DNA of 64,000 bases, from NCBI GenBank assembly GCA_025210735.1, contig JAOARD010000062.1:90091-154090 (forward strand), given 5' to 3'. Shown here piece by piece: positions 16,053 to 25,737 of the stretch. The notes under the pieces were generated by a model. It was not told the DNA's origin. It saw only the letters and a list, made by a program, of their open reading frames with translations, and ran no database searches. Both the position numbers and the translations under genes were made by a program. Every line of letters begins with the position of its first letter. The first letter of the stretch is position 1. The DNA comes from Bacteroidales bacterium (GTDB lineage Bacteria > Bacteroidota > Bacteroidia > Bacteroidales > UBA6680).

Positions 16053-17495
16053 CTACAGTTTATATCCTTTTGGGCTTCCCACTCTGTTCATTGCACAACG
16101 GAAACCAATATCGTTAGTCGATTTATTCTCATCAAGGAATCTACGTGTTCCAGGCTGTAACCAGTAAGCTCTGTCTTTCCACGACCCTCCTTTATAAACA
16201 CGAGTAATATCACTTACATTTGTTGTTCCCGGCTTATACATACTTTGTGTTGAAGTCTCTTCATTAACATCAATGTTAGTAAGTTTATCACCATCTCTGA
16301 AGTTTCTGTAATCTTCAACAACAAATAGCGATGTATCAACTCCGTTACCTTTAAGTCTCTCTATGTAATTATAGGTAAGTCTGGACTTTGGATCTTTTGG
16401 TGTAACAAATTTGTTACCACGGAATGGTCTGAAATCATCAACATCTGATGGAGAAAGGACACGATAAACATCACGAACCCACTCGTTAACATTTCCTGCC
16501 ATGTTGTAAAGACCAAAATCATTTGGAGCATATGAATCAACCGGAAGTGTAATACTACCACCATCGTTAAGACTACCGGCAACTCCCATCATATCTCCTT
16601 TTGCTCTCTTAAAGTTAGCTTGCATCATTCCGCGCACTTTAGGATCAGCATATCTAACATTATGACCATCCCAAGGATAAATCCTGTTACCAGTAATTAT
16701 CTCTTGTCCGTCAGGTGAGCTTATACCTCTTGCAGCATACTCCCACTCAGCCTCGGTCGGAAGTCGGTAACGTGGAAGTATAAATCCATCCTCCATAGTT
16801 ACCCTTTCATATGTTTCAGCTTCTTCCTGCGACTCTGTATCTGATTTTGTTTGAGTAGGAATCTCAAACTTACCAGCAAGATAAGCCGAAGTACTAAAGT
16901 CAGTTTTTCCTATAATTGTATCTGGTAAGAACCCGTTCTGAACCAGAATAAGCTCGTTTACCCTGTCTGTTCTCCACTCACAATAATCATCAGCCTGTAG
17001 CCACGATACACCAACAACCGGATATGTGTTGTATGATGGGTGACGAAGATAATCCTCTACATAAGGATCGTTATATGACAGTCTGTTCTCTCTCCAAACT
17101 AATGTATCTGGTAAAGCGTTTGTATAAACATCTTTTAAATCAGGGTACACAGTCTTTAGCCAGTGAAGGTAGTATCTGTATTCGTTATTACTAACCTCCA
17201 TCTCGTCCATGTAGAACGTTTCAACAGTAACTCGTCTAGGTGTATTGTTCCATTTGTACAGAACATCATCAGAGGTACGTCCCATTACAAATGTACCACC
17301 CTCAATCATTATTAATCCAGGACCTGTTTCCTGTTCATAGTCAGGTACCACTTTATAATTACCCATATCGGGATCATTGAAATTCCACCCTGTCTTGCTA
17401 GACTTATTGTTATCAAGGGACGAACCACTTGATCCACAAGCAGACAGGATTAACGCCACAACCAAAATAAATGGAATAAACTTAGCTCTATTCAT
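16053..17495 (-). CDS. gldJ: GldJ-like gliding/type IX secretion lipoprotein (SUMF1 fold)
   Basis: The ATG at 17495 gives a lipoprotein signal (MNRAKFIPFILVVALILSAC, Cys20). An upstream GTG at 17519 would bury it. The mature protein has a formylglycine-generating-enzyme (SUMF1/FGE-sulfatase) fold: MIEGGTFVMGRTSDD, EMEVSNNEYRYY, VGVSWLQADDYCEWR, RLPTEAEWEYAARG, NMAGNVNEWVRDVY and GGSWKDRAYW. GldJ and GldK/PorK share this fold. The location beside porP-, porU- and porV-type genes matches the gldJ-porU-porV order I recall from Flavobacterium. GldJ/GldK proteins are outer-membrane-anchored T9SS and gliding components. GldJ is preferred to GldK by context, not by a decisive motif. Confidence 0.8.
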   Translation of the reverse strand: MNRAKFIPFILVVALILSACGSSGSSLDNNKSSKTGWNFNDPDMGNYKVVPDYEQETGPGLIMIEGGTFVMGRTSDDVLYKWNNTPRRVTVETFYMDEMEVSNNEYRYYLHWLKTVYPDLKDVYTNALPDTLVWRENRLSYNDPYVEDYLRHPSYNTYPVVGVSWLQADDYCEWRTDRVNELILVQNGFLPDTIIGKTDFSTSAYLAGKFEIPTQTKSDTESQEEAETYERVTMEDGFILPRYRLPTEAEWEYAARGISSPDGQEIITGNRIYPWDGHNVRYADPKVRGMMQANFKRAKGDMMGVAGSLNDGGSITLPVDSYAPNDFGLYNMAGNVNEWVRDVYRVLSPSDVDDFRPFRGNKFVTPKDPKSRLTYNYIERLKGNGVDTSLFVVEDYRNFRDGDKLTNIDVNEETSTQSMYKPGTTNVSDITRVYKGGSWKDRAYWLQPGTRRFLDENKSTNDIGFRCAMNRVGSPKGYKL

Positions 17496-17562
17496 ATCTT
17501 GTTTAAAATTAAATATCACACCTTAGAACAATTGTTCAAATATATAACTTTTGCAATAATAA

Positions 17563-18537
17563 CTAAAATCTTGGACACTTTATTGCCCTATTCTTTCTAT
17601 GAACATCTCTTCCGCCAAAAAGATACTGAACACCAAACTCATGACTTCCCCCCAGATTAATGCCGCCATTGCTTTTAAGTCCAAAATCGTAGCTATAAGC
17701 AAATGCCATTTTTTTATAAAAAAGTTTTGCAACACCTACAACATTTACCCATTCAAACGCAAAATCATTTCTCACAAATAGTCCTGCATAATAGAAGCTC
17801 CTTTTATATCCTACTCCATATAACATAGTGTTATACCCATCCTGACTTGTAACCGATATAAATGGAGTAATAATATAGTGTAGTCGCTTTCTGTTATACA
17901 CCCCTGTCTGAAATGAGAGATTTGTTGCCAAATATCCAGTCACCTTAATTTTTACCTTGTTATTTTTATGTAATCCAAACGATGGTTGATTAAGATGATC
18001 GCCAGATACACCCCACATAAGCTTCCTATATCTACCAGATATACCAACACCTATATCTCCATTAAGTTTATTTTTGTTGATATATTCGTTTGTTAAACTT
18101 CCGTTAGCCTGATCTGGAAATACCAGATTATCAGAGTTTACAGTCTTTAGCAGAGCTCCCACTTTAAGCCCGAATGATATATCAAAATGTCTCTTATCTG
18201 TTAAGTTATAAGAGTATAGCACATTAAATGCTGTATATGTTAAACCAGCACTTCCTTGCTGATCACGAATCATTGATACTCCAATACCAGATTTTAATGC
18301 AGGCATATTATCCTCATAACTTGCATAATATGTAGCAAATGCATTTCCAAGCGATGTGTATTCATTTCTGTAACCTACAGATATAACAGGCTGATTAAGT
18401 CCTCCTACAAGCGATGGGCTAATAAACAATCTGTTTGTTGCCAGATGAGACGAAACATAGTCCTGAGAATACATTTCAGATACCAACATAAACATAAAAA
18501 CAGATATCAAAATACACTTTACACAACCAAACTTCAT
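17563..18537 (-). CDS. PorP/SprF-family type IX secretion membrane protein
   Basis: The 324-residue product has a signal peptide, then the family-typical opening YVSSHLATNRLFISPSLVGG. Alternating strands ending in aromatic residues follow, as expected for an outer-membrane barrel, with motifs such as ISVGYRNEYTSLGNAFATYYASYE and VLYSYNLTDKRHFDISFGLKVG. PorP/SprF proteins are T9SS-associated and often help export or anchor particular substrates. The gene lies 67 bp upstream of the gldJ-like gene and is divergent from porU with a 95-bp shared upstream region. Confidence 0.85.
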   Translation of the reverse strand: MKFGCVKCILISVFMFMLVSEMYSQDYVSSHLATNRLFISPSLVGGLNQPVISVGYRNEYTSLGNAFATYYASYEDNMPALKSGIGVSMIRDQQGSAGLTYTAFNVLYSYNLTDKRHFDISFGLKVGALLKTVNSDNLVFPDQANGSLTNEYINKNKLNGDIGVGISGRYRKLMWGVSGDHLNQPSFGLHKNNKVKIKVTGYLATNLSFQTGVYNRKRLHYIITPFISVTSQDGYNTMLYGVGYKRSFYYAGLFVRNDFAFEWVNVVGVAKLFYKKMAFAYSYDFGLKSNGGINLGGSHEFGVQYLFGGRDVHRKNRAIKCPRF

Positions 18538-18632
18538 TCCTTTCTCCCCAGATAATTATTCATTATTGATTTAATTACAATAATATTTCACCAAATGTTG
18601 TTTATTTTGTAGATAAAACAAACTAACAAAAG

Positions 18633-21600
18633 ATGCACAGGCTAAAACTATATATTTTTACAATAATAGTATTAATAATATACAACTCAACATTTGCACA
18701 AGATATTGTACGTACAATAAATTGGTATGAGTCTGATAATACTGATATACCTAAATTTAATAATAGTTACGGTATAAACAAAAAAACAGGGGTGCCTTAT
18801 TACTATGAGGCAATACCCATTGGTAATATCAGTAAAGCAAAAATAGATTTAGTTATTGAAAAAACATCGCCATTAAGCACTTTTAATTCTGATATAAGTG
18901 GTAATATATCCAGAAGTTTTGATTTTGAATATGATATAAGCAGAAGTAATAATCAGAATATTCTACAGATAAAGATTAATCCTCTACGAAGAGGAAATTC
19001 AGGTTTAGAGAAACTGGATGCTTTCAGAATAAATATTGCTCCGGCTGTAAACTACTCTAAACGATCAGTTAGTACATCTAACTCTGTACTGGCATCGGGC
19101 AAGTGGTATAAGGTTGCTGTTGAGAAAAATGGTATTTATAAGATAAGTTACGATAAACTTGTTGAGCTCGGTTTTTCCGATCCTTCAAAAATATCGGTAT
19201 TTGGTAACGGAGGTAAACAGTTATCGTTTTACTACTCTACTAGTGTAGATAGCGATCTGTCAGAGGTTCCTGTAAGTTTCAATAAGGGGGCTGACAATAT
19301 ATTTAATAGTGGCGACTTTATATACTTTTATGCTACGGGACCAGTTCACTGGGAATATAATATTACAGATAAGGTATTTGAGAAGGTTAAACACCACTAT
19401 TCAAACAGATCGTACTATTTTATAACTGATAGATTCGGAACTGCAAAGCAGATTACAAAAAAGGTATCGCCTGGGGCTGCAAACAGAACAAGTAACAAAC
19501 ATCTTTGGTATGCTTCTCATGAGGTACAGGACACTAACCTGTTAATGTCCGGAAGATCGTGGTATGGTGAGACATTTGATATTGAGACGTCAAAAAACTT
19601 TGAGTTTACTTTTCCTAATAGTATTGCTAGTGAGAATTCTCATGTAAATTTTGCTGCTATGGCACAATCAAAAGCAGCATCGTCATATACTATTACAATA
19701 AATGGTACTTCCAAAAATCTTACCTTAAGAAAAACCGATTTTAGTAATTACGAGAAAGGTGTTGAAGGAAAATCATTATTCACATTTAATCAATCAGGAG
19801 ATAAGGTCTCTGTAAATATTACATACAATAAACCTTTTCCTTCGTCAATTGGCTGGTTAGATTATATAGATATTAACAGATGGTGTAGTATATCATATAC
19901 CGGAACTACGCTTGAGTTTGCAGATCCAAGCACACTGGGTGCCGGTAATATAACCAGATATACTGTTGCTACAAATTCGTCTGATATTAAAGTATGGGAT
20001 GTTACAGATATTAACAACACCCAGGAGGTTGAGTTAACCACCGGAGCATCTTCTGTTACTTTCTCAGATAATTCCAACTCTTTAAGAAGATATGTTGCGT
20101 TCAACATATCAAATGCATCAGATCCGGTATTTATTGGCGGGATAAATAATCAGAACCTACATGCTGATAGTTCTGCCGAACTCATAATAATTACAACAAA
20201 TACATTATATGGTCAGGCACAGAGGTTAGCTGAGTTTCATAAAAGCAAGGATAATATCTCTTATAAAATATTCACGCCAGAGCCAATATACAATGAGTAT
20301 TCATCCGGCTCACCAGATGTTTGTGCAATCAGAAATTTTTTGGGACATATGTATAATCAGCCGGGAAGCAAACTTAAATATCTGCTTTTTATGGGCGACG
20401 GTACATACAACAATTCGCCAGATTGGGTATCAAAAAACAATGTTCTATTATGCTATCAATCAAAAGAATCTCTTATTGAAACGGGATCGTATGTAAGTGA
20501 TGATTTCTTTGGTTTACTTGATGATGGTGAGGGCGAAGGAGAAGGTCTGCTGGATATTGGTATTGGGCGCATTCCTGTAAGAAAAAGTTCTGGTGCTGAT
20601 ATTGTTTACAATAAGATTGTGAAGTATTACGAAAACAGAGATTGTGGTATATGGCAAAACAGAATTACGTTTATTGGCGACGATGGTGACAACAATACTC
20701 ACGTAATAGATGCTGAAAAATTAAGCAATCTTGTAAATACAAATCATCCGGATATTATAACAGATAAAATATATCTTGACAGCTATATAATGGAGAAAAA
20801 GGATGTTGAGTTGTATCCTGATGTTAATAAAGCAATAAACAATGCTGTTAAACAGGGCTCGGTAATTCTCAACTACTCGGGGCACGGTAGTCCCAGTCAG
20901 CTTGCACATGAATATGTAATTACACGCGAAGAGATAGACTCTTGGGATAATAAAAATCTTCCGGTGTTTGTAACTGCAACATGTAGTTTCTCTAAGTGGG
21001 ATAATAACTACACATCGGCCGGAGAGTATATACTGTTAAAGAAAGATTTTGGAGGTATTGCTCTGTTCAGTACAACACGCATTGTATATTCAGGTCCAAA
21101 CTTCACTCTTAATAATAACTTTTATAAGAACTTTAAGAAAAAAGATACTGATGGAAAATATATAAGAATGGGCGACGTAATAAAGCAGACAAAGATTGCT
21201 ATGCCAGATGATTCCAACAAAAGAAACTTCTCTTTGCTTGGTGATCCACTTCTGCGTCTTGCCCTTCCGGAAAACGATATAACTATTGATGAGGTAACTA
21301 AAAATGGTTCGCTGGTAGCAGATACTCTAAAAGCTTTTGATAAGATTACAATTAAAGGATCTGTTAGAAATGGCAGCGGAATAATGTCTGATTTCTCAGG
21401 AGATGTATGGTGCACTGTTTATGATAAACAGACCAAAGAACGAACACTTGCCAATAAAGGAGGAACTCCATTTGAGTTTGAATCGTGGAAGAATATAATA
21501 TTTCAGGGAAAAGCATCGGTATCAAAAGGTATTTTTACCATAGATTTTATTGTACCAAAAGATATATCATATAAGTATGGTCCGGGTAAAATAACAGCAT

Positions 21601-22340
21601 TTGCCTGCAATAACAATACCTCTGCATCTGGTAATAAGGAGATTGTAGTTGGAGGTACCGGAACAAATAAAATATCAGACTCTTATGGTCCAACTATTGA
21701 CTTGTATATGAATAATTCGGAATTTGTAGAGGGAGGTATGACAAATGACTCTCCTAAACTTATTGTTGAACTATCAGATGAGAGTGGAATTAATACTATG
21801 AATAACTCTGTAGGGCATGACATTACCGCAACCATTGATAATGACGACAGTAAACCCATTAACCTTAATCAGTTTTATAATAGTAATAGCAATACTTACA
21901 AGTCCGGACGTGCAGAGTATTATCTTGAGAAGCTTGAAAACGGTACACATACTATAAGAGTTAAGGCATGGGATATTGTTAATAACTCAAACGAAGCTGA
22001 GATTGAGTTTGTTGTTGCAAATAGTGAGGAGTTAGCTATTCAGCACCTGCTAAACTATCCAAATCCTTTTACTGAGCGTACAACATTCTATTTTAACCAT
22101 AACCGCCCAAACACATACCTTGAGGCTGTTATACAGGTGTTCACAGTATCTGGTAAGTTGGTAAAGACATTAACAGCCGAATTTGTAACTGATTCATTCC
22201 GTTCTGAACCAATAGAATGGGATGGTTTAGATGATTTTGGAAATAAAATTGGTAGGGGCGTATACATATATAAGCTAAAATTACGTTCTAATTCAGATAA
22301 GGCTATTGAAAAAATTGAAAAATTAGTAATTCTAAAATAA
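18633..22340 (+). CDS. porU: Type IX secretion system sortase PorU
   Basis: PorU cleaves the C-terminal signal of type IX cargo and joins cargo to A-LPS at the outer membrane. The 1235-residue sequence begins with a signal peptide and contains a gingipain-like C25 domain. The catalytic pair is His751 in NYSGHGSP and Cys784 in VTATCSFSKW, 33 residues apart. An N-terminal beta-rich region ends in GKWYKVAVEKNGIYKISYDKL, typical of PorU. The C-terminus (LLNYPNPFTERTTFYF through GRGVYIYKLKL) is itself a type IX-like/FlgD-like domain. The length is normal for the family. porV follows after 42 bp, as is common. Confidence 0.95.
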   Translation: MHRLKLYIFTIIVLIIYNSTFAQDIVRTINWYESDNTDIPKFNNSYGINKKTGVPYYYEAIPIGNISKAKIDLVIEKTSPLSTFNSDISGNISRSFDFEYDISRSNNQNILQIKINPLRRGNSGLEKLDAFRINIAPAVNYSKRSVSTSNSVLASGKWYKVAVEKNGIYKISYDKLVELGFSDPSKISVFGNGGKQLSFYYSTSVDSDLSEVPVSFNKGADNIFNSGDFIYFYATGPVHWEYNITDKVFEKVKHHYSNRSYYFITDRFGTAKQITKKVSPGAANRTSNKHLWYASHEVQDTNLLMSGRSWYGETFDIETSKNFEFTFPNSIASENSHVNFAAMAQSKAASSYTITINGTSKNLTLRKTDFSNYEKGVEGKSLFTFNQSGDKVSVNITYNKPFPSSIGWLDYIDINRWCSISYTGTTLEFADPSTLGAGNITRYTVATNSSDIKVWDVTDINNTQEVELTTGASSVTFSDNSNSLRRYVAFNISNASDPVFIGGINNQNLHADSSAELIIITTNTLYGQAQRLAEFHKSKDNISYKIFTPEPIYNEYSSGSPDVCAIRNFLGHMYNQPGSKLKYLLFMGDGTYNNSPDWVSKNNVLLCYQSKESLIETGSYVSDDFFGLLDDGEGEGEGLLDIGIGRIPVRKSSGADIVYNKIVKYYENRDCGIWQNRITFIGDDGDNNTHVIDAEKLSNLVNTNHPDIITDKIYLDSYIMEKKDVELYPDVNKAINNAVKQGSVILNYSGHGSPSQLAHEYVITREEIDSWDNKNLPVFVTATCSFSKWDNNYTSAGEYILLKKDFGGIALFSTTRIVYSGPNFTLNNNFYKNFKKKDTDGKYIRMGDVIKQTKIAMPDDSNKRNFSLLGDPLLRLALPENDITIDEVTKNGSLVADTLKAFDKITIKGSVRNGSGIMSDFSGDVWCTVYDKQTKERTLANKGGTPFEFESWKNIIFQGKASVSKGIFTIDFIVPKDISYKYGPGKITAFACNNNTSASGNKEIVVGGTGTNKISDSYGPTIDLYMNNSEFVEGGMTNDSPKLIVELSDESGINTMNNSVGHDITATIDNDDSKPINLNQFYNSNSNTYKSGRAEYYLEKLENGTHTIRVKAWDIVNNSNEAEIEFVVANSEELAIQHLLNYPNPFTERTTFYFNHNRPNTYLEAVIQVFTVSGKLVKTLTAEFVTDSFRSEPIEWDGLDDFGNKIGRGVYIYKLKLRSNSDKAIEKIEKLVILK

Positions 22341-22382
22341 AGTTACGTATATTGTATATACATTTATGACAAAGTATCACAC

Positions 22383-23540
22383 ATGAAAAAATTAGTATTA
22401 TTTGCAGGTATTCTGTTAGCAACATTAGCAGGCAGAAATGTTTTTGGGCAGATTGACCCGGGGCAGTTAAACGGAAGGGAAGATAAAACAAATATGATAA
22501 GTGCCGCAGTTCCATTCTTAACTATTGCTCCAGATGCAAGAAGCGCAGGTATGGGAGATGTAGGAGCTGCAACAAGACCGGATGCAAATGCAACACACTG
22601 GAATGCATCTAAATTAGCATTTATGGATAATAATTATGGTCTTTCAGTATCATTTACACCATGGTTAAAGTCGTTAGGAATTGAGGATATGTATATAGGA
22701 TATCTTAGTGGTTTTGCAAAATTCTCTGAGAATCAGGCTGTATATGGATCTCTTAAATATTTTACACTAGGTAACGTTGTTTTCAGAACAAGTGCGCAGG
22801 ATCAGGGGTTTAGTTTTACTCCAAATGAATTTGCTCTTAGCTTAGGATATGTACAGAAACTTGGTGGTAAGGTATCCGGATCGGTAGGATTTAAATATAT
22901 ATACTCTAACCTTACTGGTAGTTATGCAGAGGGTGCAAAAGCGGGTAATGCGTTTGCTGCAGATCTAGGTATATATTATCAGGACGAAGGAACAATAGCA
23001 AACACAGATATGTTTTATGGTCTTGGTTTAAATATATCAAACCTTGGTAATAAGATATCTTATACAGAGAATAAAAAAGATTTCCTTCCTGCCAACTTAA
23101 GACTTGGTGGACTTATTGGAGCAAATATTGATGAGTATAATGAGATTAGTCTTGCTATAGATATCAACAAACTATTAGTTCCAACACCAGAGACAACAGT
23201 TGATGAGCAAGGAAAAATTACAACCGATAATAAGGATGATCTTTCAGTAGTTAGTGGTGTATTTAACTCACTTTGGGAAGCTCCCGGAGGATTTAGCGAG
23301 AAGATGAATGAACTTACTTACTCATTTGGTGTAGAGTATTGGTATTCAAGAATATTTGCATTAAGATTCGGATACTTTAATGAGCACAAAGATAAGGGTA
23401 ACAGAAAGTATTTCTCAGTTGGAGGAGGTTTAACATACAATGTTCTTACTCTTGATGTTGCATATCTTATACCAACAGCCGGAAAAAACAATCCGCTTGC
23501 AAATACAGTAAGGTTTTCGTTAAGTTTTAACTTTAAGTAG
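22383..23540 (+). CDS. porV: Type IX secretion outer-membrane protein PorV (LptO)
   Basis: PorV is a 14-strand FadL-like barrel that shuttles cargo from the translocon to PorU. The 385-residue sequence has a signal peptide ending near VFGQ, the family-defining segment FLTIAPDARSAGMGDVG with NATHWNASKLAF, and YKWF-like barrel strands through VRFSLSFNF at the C-terminal end. It follows porU by 42 bp and is closed by a strong terminator, so porU-porV form a two-gene unit. Confidence 0.95.
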   Translation: MKKLVLFAGILLATLAGRNVFGQIDPGQLNGREDKTNMISAAVPFLTIAPDARSAGMGDVGAATRPDANATHWNASKLAFMDNNYGLSVSFTPWLKSLGIEDMYIGYLSGFAKFSENQAVYGSLKYFTLGNVVFRTSAQDQGFSFTPNEFALSLGYVQKLGGKVSGSVGFKYIYSNLTGSYAEGAKAGNAFAADLGIYYQDEGTIANTDMFYGLGLNISNLGNKISYTENKKDFLPANLRLGGLIGANIDEYNEISLAIDINKLLVPTPETTVDEQGKITTDNKDDLSVVSGVFNSLWEAPGGFSEKMNELTYSFGVEYWYSRIFALRFGYFNEHKDKGNRKYFSVGGGLTYNVLTLDVAYLIPTAGKNNPLANTVRFSLSFNFK

Positions 23541-23567
23541 ACAATATATTTTATTAAATATTAAAGA

Positions 23568-23596
23568 AATACCCACTAAAAAGTGGGTATTTTTTT
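23568..23596 (+). terminator. Terminator of porU-porV
   Basis: AAATACCCACT and AGTGGGTATTT form an 11-bp perfect stem with a 3-4-nt A loop, followed by a T run. Confidence 0.92.
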
Positions 23597-23628
23597 GTAT
23601 ATAGCATATACTAATAAATAATATGTTT

Positions 23629-24111
23629 ATGAATCTTAGAATTGGTTACGGTTACGATGTTCACAGATTAGAAGAGAACAATGAGTTATGGATTGGGGGG
23701 ATAATGGTGCCACATTACAAAGGTAGCGTAGGTCATTCTGATGGCGATGTGCTGATACACGCTATTTGTGATGCTCTTCTTGGTGCAGCAAATATGAGAG
23801 ACATAGGATACCATTTCCCGGATAATGACCCTTCATTAAAAGGTATTGACTCTAAAATACTTCTTAAAAAGACCAAAAAACTTATTAATGATAAAGGTTT
23901 TAAGATATGTAATATTGACAGCACAATATGTCTGCAAAAGCCTAAGGTTAAAGATTTAATACCCGAAATGCAAAAAACATTGGCTTTTGTAATGGATTTG
24001 GAAACTGAGCTTATATCTGTAAAGGCAACTACAACTGAAAAGCTTGGTGCTGTTGGAGCCGAAGAGGGTATTGCTGCCATGGCAACTGTTCTGCTTAGCA
24101 AAGAGCAGTAA
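23629..24111 (+). CDS. ispF: 2-C-methyl-D-erythritol 2,4-cyclodiphosphate synthase IspF
   Basis: IspF catalyses the cyclisation step of the non-mevalonate isoprenoid pathway. Counting from the ATG at 23629, the zinc ligands Asp10 and His12 lie in GYGYDVHRL and the third ligand His in HSDGDVLIHAICDALLGA. The signature DIGYHFPD and the C-terminal KATTTEKLGAVGAEEGI loop are present. About 160 residues, full length. An in-frame ATG two codons upstream (23623) is an alternative start. No other isoprenoid gene is nearby. Confidence 0.95.
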   Translation: MNLRIGYGYDVHRLEENNELWIGGIMVPHYKGSVGHSDGDVLIHAICDALLGAANMRDIGYHFPDNDPSLKGIDSKILLKKTKKLINDKGFKICNIDSTICLQKPKVKDLIPEMQKTLAFVMDLETELISVKATTTEKLGAVGAEEGIAAMATVLLSKEQ

Positions 24112-24233
24112 ACCATATGCACATCTGATTGTTTAATATAAATAGATTTACTTTAAAAGGCCGTTTCTGCTGCCTCTATTAATAATGAGGTTGACAAAAG
24201 TGGCATATTTATTAAAAAGGAAGATTTAAGCGT

Positions 24234-24593
24234 ATGAAAAAAACTATTGTTTTAGGAGCCAGTACAAATAGCACAAGGTTTTCTAACAAAGCTATTAAGA
24301 GTCTGGTAAGGCATGGGCATGAGGTTGTTGCAATAGGTGCCAAAGAGGGTATGATAGGTGATATAGAGATAAATAAAACGCTGGCTGACACATCTGATAT
24401 TCACACAATAAGCGTATATCTGAACAAAGACAATCAGGAGGTATATAAAGATTATATTATAAACTCAGGAGTTAAGAGAGTTATATTTAATCCGGGCGCC
24501 GAGAATGATGAACTTGCCGGTTTAATATCTGAAAATGGTATTGAGGTTGTTAATAACTGTACAATAATTATGCTCAATAACTCTTCATTCTAG
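24234..24593 (+). CDS. Small CoA-binding (Rossmann) protein, YccU type
   Basis: This 119-residue protein matches the single-domain CoA-binding family: an N-terminal TIVLGASTNSTRFSNKA nucleotide-binding loop and a C-terminal GAENDELAGLISENGIEVVNNCTIIML motif that is highly typical. The biochemical role is not established, although the fold is shared with succinyl-CoA synthetase alpha subunits. It lies 4 bp upstream of a thioredoxin-like gene on the same strand, so the two are probably cotranscribed. The 122 bp upstream contain no clear promoter match. Confidence 0.85.
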   Translation: MKKTIVLGASTNSTRFSNKAIKSLVRHGHEVVAIGAKEGMIGDIEINKTLADTSDIHTISVYLNKDNQEVYKDYIINSGVKRVIFNPGAENDELAGLISENGIEVVNNCTIIMLNNSSF

Positions 24594-24597
24594 TATA

Positions 24598-24927
24598 ATG
24601 ATAATGTGGAATAATATTAGTAGCCAGGAAACATTTAACGAATGTATTAATCAGGATAAACTAAACCTGTTTCTTTTTTCTCATTCTGACTGCTCTGTAT
24701 GTGTATCTCTAAAACCTATGTTAGAGAATATGTTATCAAGATTTGATAATCTGAAACTAAACTATGTAGATGTAAGAAGAACTCCTGAGATATCTGGACA
24801 GTTATCAATATTCGCTGTGCCAACAGTATCGGTGTATTACGGAGGAAGAGAGTATATTAAAAAAAGCAGGGTTATAAACACACTGCTTCTGGAGGATGAT
24901 ATTTTTAAACTTGAACAAAAAATATAA
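24598..24927 (+). CDS. Thioredoxin-family protein
   Basis: A 109-residue thioredoxin fold with the redox motif CSVC in SHSDCSVCVSLKPML, followed by LNYVDVRRTPEISGQLSIFAVPTVSVYYGG, including the conserved cis-Pro (AVPT). There is no signal peptide, so it is cytoplasmic. The variable dipeptide Ser-Val differs from the Gly-Pro of classical thioredoxin, so it may act on specific partners such as the adjacent CoA-binding protein (inference). A second ATG at 24604 is a possible start. Confidence 0.88.
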   Translation: MIMWNNISSQETFNECINQDKLNLFLFSHSDCSVCVSLKPMLENMLSRFDNLKLNYVDVRRTPEISGQLSIFAVPTVSVYYGGREYIKKSRVINTLLLEDDIFKLEQKI

Positions 24928-24956
24928 AAAAGGCGATTTAAACAATCGCCTTTTTT
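24926..24956. terminator. Bidirectional terminator
   Basis: A 13-bp perfect stem (AAAAAAGGCGATT/AATCGCCTTTTTT) has a 5-nt loop. A and T tracts on opposite sides let it serve both the thioredoxin gene, whose stop codon it overlaps, and the convergent zinc-ribbon gene. Confidence 0.92.
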
Positions 24957-24974
24957 ATTATATAAATATTTTGT

Positions 24975-25733
24975 CTATTCTTCGCCCATTTCAGGATCTA
25001 CAAGGATACGTCCACAATACTCACATACAATAACTTTCTTTCTCAAACGAATATCAAGTTGTCTCTGTGGTGGAATCTTGTTAAAACATCCTCCGCATGC
25101 ATCTCTCTCTACAGCAACAACAGCTTTTCCGTTACGTGCATTCTTTCTGATACGCTTATAAGCTGTTAATAATCTCTCCTCAATCTTTGCACCAAGAGTT
25201 TCCGATTTTTTCTGAAGTTTCTCCTCATCTTTCTGTGTCTCAGAAGTGATATTCTCCAACTCCGTTCTTTTTGTGTCAAGATCAACATTACGTCCGTCAA
25301 GAGCTTGTCTTGATTCCTCAATAATAGCTCCTTTATCTTTCATTTTAGCAGTAAACTCACGAATACGTTTTTCGCAAAGCTCTATTTCCAGAGTCTGGAA
25401 CTCTATCTCTTTTGATAAAGAGTCGTACTCACGATTATTTCTTACATTGTTCTGCTGCTCTTTATATTTAGTTATTAAAGCCTGAGCCTCAATAATCTCA
25501 TTTTTTTTGTTAGCAATTTCATGCTCAAGGTTTTTCACCTCATCCTCGTAATTAAATATACGAGTCTCCAAACCAGCAATTTCATCTTCAAGATCCTGAA
25601 CCTCAAGAGGTAGTTCACCCCTTAACCTTGCTATTTCATCAACTTGCGAATCAGCTGTTTGTAACTGATACAAAGCAAACAACTTCTCTTCAACAGTCAT
25701 TGTTGGGGTATCTTTTCCTTTATCTGCTGCCAT
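24975..25733 (-). CDS. Coiled-coil C4 zinc-ribbon protein
   Basis: The 252-residue product consists of a long coiled coil (about residues 30-190, rich in Glu/Lys/Leu heptads) followed by a zinc ribbon CGGCFNKIPPQRQLDIR...CEYCGRI with four cysteines. This is the conserved architecture of the zf-RING_7/C4-zinc-ribbon family, found in many bacteria. Its molecular role is not well established. It lies 4 bp downstream of nif3 and is the last gene of a merR-nif3-zinc-ribbon operon, an association frequent in bacteria. Confidence 0.88.
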   Translation of the reverse strand: MAADKGKDTPTMTVEEKLFALYQLQTADSQVDEIARLRGELPLEVQDLEDEIAGLETRIFNYEDEVKNLEHEIANKKNEIIEAQALITKYKEQQNNVRNNREYDSLSKEIEFQTLEIELCEKRIREFTAKMKDKGAIIEESRQALDGRNVDLDTKRTELENITSETQKDEEKLQKKSETLGAKIEERLLTAYKRIRKNARNGKAVVAVERDACGGCFNKIPPQRQLDIRLRKKVIVCEYCGRILVDPEMGEE

Positions 25734-25737
25734 ATTT

